Positions 1 through 7,148 of a stretch of 14,290 nucleotides of DNA are shown here, piece by piece. A program made the position numbers and the translations under genes. The DNA comes from Propionibacteriaceae bacterium (GTDB taxonomy: Bacteria > Actinomycetota > Actinomycetes > Propionibacteriales > Propionibacteriaceae): positions 19,453-33,742 of the forward strand of contig JAUMYR010000012.1 in assembly GCA_030528545.1 (NCBI GenBank), written 5' to 3'. Each line of letters begins with the position of its first letter. Position 1 is the stretch's first letter. The notes below the pieces were generated by a model. The model was not told the origin of the DNA. It did no database searches and was given only the letters and a program-made list of their open reading frames with translations.

Positions 1-1303
1 CGGCGTCTTCCCAGGGATCGTAGGGGGCGTCCTCGTCGCCATCCTCGACGAACCCCTGGGAGGGGTCGTAGGGGTTGACCAGTTGGCGCTCGTCTGGGGG
101 AGCGAAGGTGGAAGCAGCCTCGTCTGGAAGGTTAGCGAGCACGTCGCGGACATAACCGTGGGCGGCCTCGACGATCGGAACGTCGCGTTCCTCGCGTTGT
201 GCCTGGTACCAGCGGTAGTCCAGCACCTCGTGGAAGAACTGGGCGGCTTCACGCTTGCCGCGCATCTCAGGCGGGATCACCCCGACCACCGGCTCGAACA
301 CATCGGTCAGCCACTTGTGAGCGACCACGGCCTCAGGGATGTCGCGCTGCCCGGTCGCCGCCCGGTAGGTGTCCAGGTCGTTGAGCAGCCGCCTGGCCTG
401 GTTCTCTTCGGTGTCGAGGCCGGTGAGCCGCAGCAGGCGCCGGGAGTGATGCCCGGCGTCCACGACCTTTGGCTGGATGCGGATGGTGTCTCCCTCCCGG
501 CTGGTCATGATGTCGAACTCGGCGACGTCGAATCCGAGCGCGTTGAGGCGCCGTACCCGGCCCTCCAGCCGGTGCAACTCGGAGTGCAGGAACTCCTCCG
601 CAGAAGTCAGCTCGCGCCACAGCTCCTCGTAGCGCACCTCGATGGTCTCCACGAGGGCCAACGGGTCGAGGGACGGGTCGAGCATCCCGCCGGCCTCCAA
701 GTCGCTGAACTCTCCGAACAGGTTGACCCGGGCGATCTGCATGTCGTGCGCCCGCTGGCCGTCGGTGAGGCGCTCGTGCATCTCACCGGTCTCAGCGTCG
801 ACGAGGTAGGCGGCGAAGGCGCCGGCGTCGCGCCGGAACAGCGTGTTCGACAGTGAGATATCGCCCCACAGGAAACCGATCAGGTGCAGCCGGGCGATGA
901 GGACGACCATGGCGTCCAACAGCCTCGAGACCGTATCGCTGCGTACCCCGGAGTGGAACAGCGTGCGGTAGGGCAAGGAGAAGGGCAGATGGCGAGTGAG
1001 CAGGATCGGTTCGAGGGGCTCGCCCTGGGCGTCCCGACGCCCCAGGACGACGCCGACCGGTTCGACCGATGGGGTGCCGCGGCGCACCAGTTCGGTGAGC
1101 AGCCGGTACTCGCCGAGGGCGACGCTTTCGAGGATCTCCTTGGCGGCCATGATCTCGTCCCCGACCTGGATGAAACGCACCACGTGACGCGAGATACCAC
1201 GGGGGAGGGCGACCAGATGGTCCGTCGGCCACTCCGCCAACGGGAGGTGCCAGGGCAGTGTGATGAGGGCAGCATCAGGTTTGGCTGATAGGAAACGCGG
1301 CAC
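1..1303 (-). CDS. DUF4032 protein with kinase-like N-terminal fold (C-terminus cut by window edge)
   Basis: The frame is open from a GTG at 1303 to the left edge, so at least 434 residues are seen and the stop lies outside. The N-terminal ~175 residues show a protein-kinase-like or Kdo-kinase-like pattern: a Lys in MAAKEI (K55), a catalytic-loop-like WGDISLSN (D148, N153) and a DFG-like LVDAETG (D169). The rest matches what I know as the DUF4032 region of actinobacterial proteins, ending in a very acidic tail. Substrate and role are unknown; phosphotransfer is inferred only from the retained residues. The GTG was chosen because MPRFLSAKPDAA gives a sensible start and TAGACT lies 7 nt upstream, the spacing expected of a leaderless transcript. 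It follows ybaK by 42 nt on the same strand and could also receive read-through from metB-ybaK. Confidence 0.85.
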   Translation of the reverse strand, partial: MPRFLSAKPDAALITLPWHLPLAEWPTDHLVALPRGISRHVVRFIQVGDEIMAAKEILESVALGEYRLLTELVRRGTPSVEPVGVVLGRRDAQGEPLEPILLTRHLPFSLPYRTLFHSGVRSDTVSRLLDAMVVLIARLHLIGFLWGDISLSNTLFRRDAGAFAAYLVDAETGEMHERLTDGQRAHDMQIARVNLFGEFSDLEAGGMLDPSLDPLALVETIEVRYEELWRELTSAEEFLHSELHRLEGRVRRLNALGFDVAEFDIMTSREGDTIRIQPKVVDAGHHSRRLLRLTGLDTEENQARRLLNDLDTYRAATGQRDIPEAVVAHKWLTDVFEPVVGVIPPEMRGKREAAQFFHEVLDYRWYQAQREERDVPIVEAAHGYVRDVLANLPDEAASTFAPPDERQLVNPYDPSQGFVEDGDEDAPYDPWEDA

Positions 1304-1310
1304 GCTTCGC

Positions 1311-1316
1311 AGTCTA
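1311..1316 (-). promoter_or_regulatory. Candidate -10 box (TAGACT) for a leaderless DUF4032 transcript
   Basis: On the minus strand TAGACT is followed by 7 nt (GCGAAGC) and then the GTG start. No Shine-Dalgarno is visible. The same layout occurs before the genes at 9866 and 12489, which supports it. No convincing -35 box is seen. Confidence 0.5.
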
Positions 1317-1345
1317 CTGCGCGGGTTCCGCCCGTGGCGGGCAGG

Positions 1346-1831
1346 TCAGGTGGCCGTGACGTTCACGGGGGTCGCACCGAGGATCCGGACGAGTTCGCCT
1401 GGGGCGATGCCCACGAGATATCCGCGCTGGCCACCGTTGAGATAGATCCGTTCTAGGCCGAGGATCGTGGCCTCGACCCACACCGGCATGGCCTTGCGGG
1501 CGCCGAAGGGTGAGGTGCCCCCGATCTGGTATCCCGACCACCGGGGAGCCTCCTCCTGCGGTGCGGGTACCACGTGCTTGACCCCAATCTGGCGGGCGAG
1601 TTCCTTGAGCGAGACGCGACGGTCGCCGTGCATCAGGACCACATGGCCGCGCCCCCGGTCGTCAACCATGATGAGGGTCTTGACCACCTCGTGCTCGTCA
1701 ACATGGAGCTGGCGGGCCGCTTCGGCGGTCCCGCCATGGGGCACATAGTCGTAGGTGTGTTCGGTGAACTCCGCCCCCGCCCGGCGAAGGACGGTGGTCG
1801 CTCGGGTCGCGGAGGCGCGCCTGGCCACCAT
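1346..1831 (-). CDS. ybaK: YbaK/EbsC family Cys-tRNA(Pro)/Cys-tRNA(Cys) deacylase
   Basis: A 161-residue protein of usual YbaK length. Family signs are VVKTLIM with the conserved Lys (K51), GGTSPFG at about 104-110 and LNGGQRGYLVGI near 131-142. YbaK enzymes are cytosolic and act in trans, hydrolysing Cys mischarged onto tRNA(Pro) by prolyl-tRNA synthetase. The frame stays open upstream to 1951, but the extra 40 residues lie inside metB and look unlike the family, so the ATG at 1831 (MVARRASATR) is preferred. It begins 4 nt after the metB stop with no clear ribosome site, suggesting translational coupling. Pairing with metB makes sense because both deal with cysteine/homocysteine supply or misuse, but that link is inference. 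Confidence 0.88.
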   Translation of the reverse strand: MVARRASATRATTVLRRAGAEFTEHTYDYVPHGGTAEAARQLHVDEHEVVKTLIMVDDRGRGHVVLMHGDRRVSLKELARQIGVKHVVPAPQEEAPRWSGYQIGGTSPFGARKAMPVWVEATILGLERIYLNGGQRGYLVGIAPGELVRILGATPVNVTAT

Positions 1832-1835
1832 GGGT

Positions 1836-3005
1836 TCAGGAGGCCGCGCGTCCCAGGGCCTCCCGGAGCACACAGACCAGATCGCCGGAGTGCTCGACAC
1901 CGACGCTGAGCCGTAGCAGCCCATCGCTGATACCTGCCGCCGCGCGAGCATCCGAGGCCATCGAGGCGTGTGTCATGGTGGCCGGGTGGGCGATGAGGGA
2001 CTCCACGCCGCCAAGCGATTCGGCGAGGTCGAAGATCTGCAACCCATCAAGGAATCGGGCCACAGCATCCCTGCCGCCAGCCAGCTCGAAGCTCAGCAGC
2101 GAACCGAAACCGCTCTGCTGGCGGGCGGCGATCTCGTGACCAGGATGCGAAGCCAGGCCGGGATAGTGAACCGAGGAGACCGCCTCATGGCCGTTCAGCA
2201 CCTCGATCACCGCGGCGGCGTTGGACTCGTGGACGCGCAGCCGGGCGTCCAGGCTGCGCAGGCCGCGCAGGGTCAGGAAGGAGTCGAAGGGGCTGCCGGT
2301 CAGCCCGAGCACGTTCGCCCAGGAACGCAGTTCCTCGTGGTGTTCGGGGGTGGCGGCGATCGCGGCGCCACCGACCACGTCGGAGTGGCCGTTGATGAAC
2401 TTGGTGGTCGAGTGGATGACGATATCGGCCCCGAGAGCGAGCGGGTTTTGCCGCAGCGGGGAACAGAAGGTGTTGTCGGCGGCGCTGATCGCCCCGGCCT
2501 CCCGGGCCATCCGGGTGACCGCCGCGATGTCGGTGATCCGCAGCAGGGGATTGGAGGGAGTCTCAATCCAGACCAGGCTGGCGCCCGCCACGGCCGCGGA
2601 CAGGGAGGCGGGATCGTTGAAATCGGTGAAACAGACCTCCAGCCGGCCCTTCCCGGCGAGGCGGTGGAACAGCCGCCAGGTTCCGCCATAGCAGTCATGG
2701 GGTGCGACGACCCGCCCACCGACCGGGACGAAGGCCGCGACGCACAGGGTGATCGCGCCCAGACCCGTGGCGACCACGGTGGCCCCGGCTCCTCCCTCGA
2801 GAGCGGCCAGTGCTTCGGCGAGCTGGTCGCGGGTGGGGTTGCCGGAGCGGGTGTAGTCATAGGGTCGGGGCTCGCCCAGCCCCGCAAAGGTGAAATTGCT
2901 GGACAGATAGACCGGCGGCACCACGGCGCCGTGGGTGGCGTCGGTGTCGAAGCCGGATCGGATAGCGCGCGTCAGCGCAGTGAGGTCGGTCACACCGAGC
3001 AGCAT
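1836..3005 (-). CDS. metB: Cystathionine gamma-synthase (PLP enzyme)
   Basis: A 389-residue Cys/Met-metabolism PLP enzyme, close to the ~386 of E. coli MetB. Seen: YTRSGNPT at 51-58, Y106 in DCYGGT (likely stacks on PLP), D177 in ISAADNTF (pyridine N contact) and the Schiff-base Lys K202 in HSTTKFINGHSDVVGG. The C-terminal stretch ESLGGVESLIAHPATMTHA is very like E. coli MetB, which favours gamma-synthase over gamma-lyase or O-acetylhomoserine sulfhydrylase. The reaction joins an activated homoserine (O-succinyl or O-acetyl) with cysteine to give cystathionine for methionine synthesis. Start is ATG 3005; an internal GTG at 2993 (VTDLTALTRAI) is an alternative, since no strong ribosome site marks either. 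It probably leads a metB-ybaK unit. The 110 bp between the upstream terminator and the start shows no riboswitch I recognise. Confidence 0.85.
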   Translation of the reverse strand: MLLGVTDLTALTRAIRSGFDTDATHGAVVPPVYLSSNFTFAGLGEPRPYDYTRSGNPTRDQLAEALAALEGGAGATVVATGLGAITLCVAAFVPVGGRVVAPHDCYGGTWRLFHRLAGKGRLEVCFTDFNDPASLSAAVAGASLVWIETPSNPLLRITDIAAVTRMAREAGAISAADNTFCSPLRQNPLALGADIVIHSTTKFINGHSDVVGGAAIAATPEHHEELRSWANVLGLTGSPFDSFLTLRGLRSLDARLRVHESNAAAVIEVLNGHEAVSSVHYPGLASHPGHEIAARQQSGFGSLLSFELAGGRDAVARFLDGLQIFDLAESLGGVESLIAHPATMTHASMASDARAAAGISDGLLRLSVGVEHSGDLVCVLREALGRAAS

Positions 3006-3114
3006 AGGCGATAGAGCCCTGGCCGTGCCGAGACGAAGCGGCGCCGGTGGTCAGCGTCTCCGGCCAGCCCGAACCCGGCGGGCCGCATTGCGTAGGGATG
3101 CCTAGAACACACGA

Positions 3115-3142
3115 CGAGGGGCCCGCCGAAGCGGACCCCTCG
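3115..3142 (-). terminator. Hairpin terminator with UUCG tetraloop, downstream of the ABC ATPase gene
   Basis: Read on the minus strand, CGAGGGGTCCGC and GCGGGCCCCTCG form a 12-bp stem (one U-G pair) closed by a TTCG loop. It begins 22 nt after the stop at 3164. The following tract (TCGTGTGTTCT) is only modestly U-rich, as is common in high-GC actinobacteria. It separates the ATPase gene from metB. Confidence 0.8.
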
Positions 3143-3163
3143 CTCAAGATGAGTGTGCCGAGA

Positions 3164-4261
<1,098 letters not shown>

Positions 4262-4267
4262 GCCACG

Positions 4268-4278
4268 CTTTCCTTTCC
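4268..4278 (-). promoter_or_regulatory. Ribosome binding site of the ABC ATPase gene
   Basis: Minus-strand GGAAAGGAAAG; the GGA core is 9 nt before the ATG at 4261. It fixes that start. Confidence 0.7.
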
Positions 4279-4279
4279 A

Positions 4280-4297
4280 CGGGCAGGTACGTGCCCG
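4280..4297. repeat. 18-bp near-perfect palindrome, possible operator
   Basis: CGGGCAGGTACGTGCCCG pairs CGGGCA with TGCCCG around a GTAC core; only one symmetric base pair breaks the dyad. It abuts the ribosome site of the ATPase gene. Its right part GTACGTGCCCG recurs exactly at 4353-4363. It could bind a dimeric regulator or form a leader hairpin. Confidence 0.45.
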
Positions 4298-4352
4298 ACG
4301 ATCCGTAGTGGTTGGAAGAAGGCGAACCTTCCGTTGGCTACTCTCTCACACC

Positions 4353-4363
4353 GTACGTGCCCG
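4353..4363. repeat. Second copy of GTACGTGCCCG
   Basis: Exact 11-base repeat of part of the palindrome at 4280-4297, 66 bp away in the same orientation. It lies where a -35 element would be expected for the TAGTGT box at 4376. A shorter inverted piece (GGGCACG) occurs near 4418. Confidence 0.4.
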
Positions 4364-4375
4364 CGTCGATCTGGG

Positions 4376-4381
4376 TAGTGT
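4376..4381 (+). promoter_or_regulatory. Candidate -10 box (TAGTGT) for the ESX-ART cassette
   Basis: TAGTGT fits the TAnnnT pattern and would start transcription near 4388, leaving a ~58-nt leader that contains the hairpin at 4396-4416. No good -35 hexamer is seen, so this is tentative. Confidence 0.3.
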
Positions 4382-4395
4382 TAGCGACGCTGCGG

Positions 4396-4416
4396 TGAGG
4401 CTTCGGCGGAGCCTCA
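4396..4416 (+). other. Leader hairpin before the ESX-ART cassette
   Basis: TGAGGCT and AGCCTCA form a perfect 7-bp stem around a TCGGCGG loop, ending 20 nt before the AGGAGG of the first cassette gene. There is no T-run, so it may be a leader structure, an attenuator or an operator rather than a simple terminator. Confidence 0.4.
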
Positions 4417-4436
4417 TGGGCACGCAGATGTAGTAG

Positions 4437-4442
4437 AGGAGG
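4437..4442 (+). promoter_or_regulatory. Strong ribosome binding site (AGGAGG) of the first ESX-like gene
   Basis: A consensus AGGAGG lies 4 nt before ATG 4447 and 1 nt before GTG 4444, so ATG 4447 is the likelier start. Confidence 0.7.
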
Positions 4443-4446
4443 CGTG

Positions 4447-4770
4447 ATGTCCGGCAACGAGATGGGCATGCGGATCGGCGCGCAGGCCCGGGCGGCCTCC
4501 ACCGTTTCCGCGCGGACTCCCGAGGTGGAGGCCGCGCTGCGGGGTCTAGCTTCGCAGTTCTCGGCGGAACTGCCCAGGCTGCGCGGCCAGGGCCCATCGG
4601 CGATCGCCGAGGCGGTCGAGGGCTGGTTCGCGGCGGCGGCGACGCTGCCGGTGGACCTGGACGCCTACGCGCGTTCCCTCGTCCAGGTGGATGTGGCGAC
4701 GGCCCGCGTCGAACGCGAGGTCGGGGCGAAGTTCAACAAGTTCGCCGCCAGTTTGGGCGGTGGCCAGTGA
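4447..4770 (+). CDS. Small ESX/WXG-like helical protein, first gene of the toxin cassette
   Basis: A 107-residue, alanine-rich, largely helical protein with no signal peptide or membrane segment. I do not recognise the exact family. Its size, two predicted helices separated around QGPSAIAEAVEGWF (W60), and its place at the head of a WXG-toxin operon suggest an ESX-type partner or chaperone of the toxin. A true W-x-G is missing (EGWF instead). The stop overlaps the next start as GTGA, so translation is probably coupled. The AGGAGG site upstream is the best in the cassette, which would suit a protein needed in larger amounts than the toxin; that is inference. Confidence 0.75.
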   Translation: MSGNEMGMRIGAQARAASTVSARTPEVEAALRGLASQFSAELPRLRGQGPSAIAEAVEGWFAAAATLPVDLDAYARSLVQVDVATARVEREVGAKFNKFAASLGGGQ

Positions 4771-5066
4771 GCGGGAACACCCTGATTTTCGTTTCGGACG
4801 CCCTGCTGAATCTGGAGGCGGCGATCCGCACCGCGCGGACTTCGCTCGACGACACGGTGCCCGGGACGCTGGAGTCGGTCGCGAGAATCACCGCCGATTG
4901 GCTCGAGGGCTCGGGTTCCCGCCAGGCGGAGCGGCAGTTCGTCGCGTCCTTTGACGACCGCCTCACCCAGCTCACCGGGGCGCTGTCCGGGCTGGAATCG
5001 GCGATCGCCCGGGTGAGGGAGAAGGGCCGCGAGGCCGAGATCCGCAACGTCGCGATCATGGACTAG
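4767..5066 (+). CDS. Small WXG100-like protein, second gene of the toxin cassette
   Basis: A 99-residue helical protein starting at a GTG that overlaps the previous stop by 4 nt. It resembles a WXG100 helical hairpin: helix 1 (about 8-40), a turn with DWLEGSGS (W45, G48; W-x-x-G rather than W-x-G) and helix 2 (about 52-90), carrying the hydrophobic heptad pattern of the family. WXG100 proteins form dimers and are exported by, or escort substrates to, type VII systems. No YxxxD/E export motif is visible, so it may be the partner lacking the signal. Family assignment is by pattern only. Confidence 0.75.
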   Translation: MSGNTLIFVSDALLNLEAAIRTARTSLDDTVPGTLESVARITADWLEGSGSRQAERQFVASFDDRLTQLTGALSGLESAIARVREKGREAEIRNVAIMD

Positions 5067-5070
5067 GAGG
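5065..5070 (+). promoter_or_regulatory. Ribosome binding site (AGGAGG) of the third ESX-like gene
   Basis: AGGAGG sits 6 nt before GTG 5077 and overlaps the stop of the preceding gene; it supports the GTG start. Confidence 0.65.
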
Positions 5071-5076
5071 GACCCG

Positions 5077-5421
5077 GTGGCTGATTACGACTTCGAGGTA
5101 GACCTGGAGGCCTTGGTGAAGGCCGCCCAGACCACGGCCGAGGTGGTGCAACTCAAGAAGGACAACGACGTCTCCGATTACGTCCCCACCCAGGACGCGC
5201 TCGCCAACGACACGGTATGGCAGGCCGTTGACGAGTTCCAGGACCGCTGGGAACGCGGCATCAACGACATGACCGAGGACATCTCCGAGGTCGCGGGAAG
5301 GCTCGGCAAGGTCGCGATGACCTATCTCGACTATGACGAACAGGCCGCCCAGGCGCTGGCGGCGGTGAAAGCCACGATCGCGGGGCTGAGCCGCGAACCG
5401 TTGCTCGGGGGGCAGCCGTGA
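5077..5421 (+). CDS. Small ESX-like protein with a YxxxD motif, third gene of the toxin cassette
   Basis: A 114-residue acidic protein from GTG 5077. The pattern WQAVDEFQDRWERGINDM (W48, W58) followed by a long helix resembles the ESX-like partners often found before actinobacterial polymorphic toxins. Y83-L-D-Y-D87, at the end of the second helix region, fits the YxxxD/E type VII export motif. If real, this protein would carry the secretion signal for a heterodimer with another cassette product. Its stop overlaps the toxin start (GTGA, 4 nt). Exact family not recognised; role inferred from motif and context. Confidence 0.75.
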   Translation: MADYDFEVDLEALVKAAQTTAEVVQLKKDNDVSDYVPTQDALANDTVWQAVDEFQDRWERGINDMTEDISEVAGRLGKVAMTYLDYDEQAAQALAAVKATIAGLSREPLLGGQP

Positions 5422-7148
5422 GCGTGCAGCAGGTGGGGGCCCCGGAGTTCACCATCAAGGGAGACCCGGGTGCGGTCGAGGGCAGGATCGCGACGATGCG
5501 GCAGCGGGCCACGCAGTACGACACCATCGCCGACTCGGTCTCGCGGATCACCGCCGAGGGCTGGAAGGGCAAGGCCTCCGACCGCTTCCGGGAGCGTTTC
5601 GAACTGGAACCCGAGCGCTGGCGGGTCGCGGGCTGCGGGTTCCGCCGCGCCGCCGACGGGCTGGCCGATTACGCCTCGGCCCTCGCGCAGGCCCAACGGA
5701 TCGCCGACTGGTGCCGTTCGGAATATGCCAGGGGCGAGAAGGTCACGACCGAGGCCAGGGCGGCCTACGACGAGGACGTGCGAGCCGGGCAGCGGCAAAA
5801 GGCGGAGTGGGAGGCGGTCAACGGTCCGGGTACCTTCACCCTGACGATCGTTCCCTTCGTTGACCCGGGGGAACCGATCCGGGCGGGCGCGGTGACCCGG
5901 TTTCAGGAGGAATGCCAGGCGCTGCAGCGTTCGGCGGAGGACGCGGCGGCCGCGGTGCGGCTGGGTTGCGAGGGGGCCCCGGCGTCCCGCAACTGGTTCG
6001 AGACCGGGCTGGCCTACATTGGGGGATTCTTTTTGGGCGCCGGGGAGGCCCTGTACGACCTGGCCAAGCTGGGGCTCTCGCTCACCTGGGGGCCGATGAT
6101 CGAGATCGGCAGGGTACTGACTGGGGACCTGACCATTGAGGAACTCGCGGCCAAACAGCAGCTGAAGTTAGAGACCGCCCAGGCGATGTGGAACGCGCTG
6201 GTCACCGACCCGGTGGCGTTCGGGAAAGAGATGGGTAAGGCCCTCCTCGACTGGGAGACCTGGGCCGACGACCCGGCGCGGGCGCTCGGAAGGCTAGCGC
6301 CCGACATCATCATCGGCCTCGCGACGGCCGGCACCGGGACCGCGGCGAGCCGCGGCGGTTCGATGCTGGCCAGGCTCGGGGGAAGCGCCGACGAGATGGC
6401 TGCCGGGCTGGCCCGCGCCGACGATGTGGCCGACTCCCTCACCGCGGCCAACCGCCTGAACGATGCCAACCGGCTGGCCGGGCTGTCGGACGAGGTGCGC
6501 AGGCTCGACAGGTTCCTGGCCGACGGGCCGTCGACGGGCCCCAAGTCGCCGGTGGACTGGGACGCGGTCCCGCGTCCGCCGCAGGACCTGGGGATGGACG
6601 CGCTCACCGACCCGCGCGTGCTGCGATGGGTCGAGGAAACCCACGACGCCGCGCCCACGCTCAGCCGCCGGGGTGCGTTCGGGGGGGTCGACTATTCGAC
6701 CAACGCCGGTTATGACGTCATCAATGGTGCGCTGCGCGGCACCGACGCACCGACACCCGAGGCGGCGTGGCGGATCTCGAACGTCAACCAGGTCTTCTCC
6801 GACCTACCCAGCACGCCGGGCACGACCATGCGGGGCACCAATGTCCCCGATGATGTGTTCAAGGCTCTGGAAAAAGGGGAGCGGTTCTCCGACCCGGCGT
6901 TTATGAGCACCTCGACGCAGCGGCACGTCGCCGAGGGGTTCATCAGCCCCTACAAACCCAATCCCGTGTTCCTGGAGGTGCAGGGTACTTCGGGGGTCGA
7001 TATCGCGAGGCTCTCGGCGAAGGCCAGCGAATCGGAGGTGCTGTTCAAGGGTTCCACGTTGTTCGACGTGATCGGGGATCCGCGGTTCATCAAGCTGCCG
7101 GGCATCCCGGATGAGGTCCTGCACGTGGTGCTCAGGGAGGTTGATTGA
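5418..7148 (+). CDS. WXG-domain polymorphic toxin with C-terminal ADP-ribosyltransferase domain
   Basis: 576 residues in three parts. (a) About 1-110: WXG/T7SS-signal-like region with GWKGKASDRFRERF (W49-K-G51) and Y103-A-R-G-E107 matching YxxxE. (b) About 110-400: charged helices, a hydrophobic Gly/Ala-rich pre-toxin linker (about 195-310) and a variable spacer. (c) About 400-576: an ART domain of the ADPrib_exo_Tox type. It shows GYDVINGALRG (431-441), the catalytic-site Arg R472 in TMRGTN, the STS motif S497-T-S499 in FMSTSTQ, and E538-S-E540 (ExE) in SESEVLFKGSTLFDVI. R-S-E toxins with ExE usually move ADP-ribose from NAD+ onto arginine; the target here is unknown. All key residues are present, so it looks active. 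There is no Sec signal; export by a type VII system is inferred. The stop overlaps the next start by 1 nt. Confidence 0.9.
   Translation: MSVQQVGAPEFTIKGDPGAVEGRIATMRQRATQYDTIADSVSRITAEGWKGKASDRFRERFELEPERWRVAGCGFRRAADGLADYASALAQAQRIADWCRSEYARGEKVTTEARAAYDEDVRAGQRQKAEWEAVNGPGTFTLTIVPFVDPGEPIRAGAVTRFQEECQALQRSAEDAAAAVRLGCEGAPASRNWFETGLAYIGGFFLGAGEALYDLAKLGLSLTWGPMIEIGRVLTGDLTIEELAAKQQLKLETAQAMWNALVTDPVAFGKEMGKALLDWETWADDPARALGRLAPDIIIGLATAGTGTAASRGGSMLARLGGSADEMAAGLARADDVADSLTAANRLNDANRLAGLSDEVRRLDRFLADGPSTGPKSPVDWDAVPRPPQDLGMDALTDPRVLRWVEETHDAAPTLSRRGAFGGVDYSTNAGYDVINGALRGTDAPTPEAAWRISNVNQVFSDLPSTPGTTMRGTNVPDDVFKALEKGERFSDPAFMSTSTQRHVAEGFISPYKPNPVFLEVQGTSGVDIARLSAKASESEVLFKGSTLFDVIGDPRFIKLPGIPDEVLHVVLREVD
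7135..7140 (+). promoter_or_regulatory. Ribosome binding site (GGGAGG) of the 231-residue gene
   Basis: GGGAGG inside the end of the toxin gene, 7 nt before ATG 7148. It favours ATG 7148 over the TTG just before it. Confidence 0.6.

Noticed and set aside
83..856. 257-residue plus-strand open frame in the DUF4032 region
   Set aside because: Antisense shadow with no recognisable motif; the minus frame is coherent over the whole 1.3 kb.
1327..1345. GCCCG-CCA-CGGGC hairpin after ybaK as a terminator
   Set aside because: Five-bp stem with a 3-nt loop and no T-run; too weak to call.
1832..1951. Upstream extension of the YbaK frame (40 more residues)
   Set aside because: Lies inside metB, reads as out-of-frame metB and does not match the YbaK N-terminus.
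1968..3014. Long plus-strand open frame (348 residues) opposite metB
   Set aside because: Gly/Gln/Val-rich shadow of metB in high-GC DNA; no family motif, while the minus-strand MetB has full catalytic motifs.
3006..3114. SAM-type riboswitch or T-box before metB
   Set aside because: The 109 nt show no SAM-riboswitch core, T-box motif or matching terminator/antiterminator pair that I can identify.
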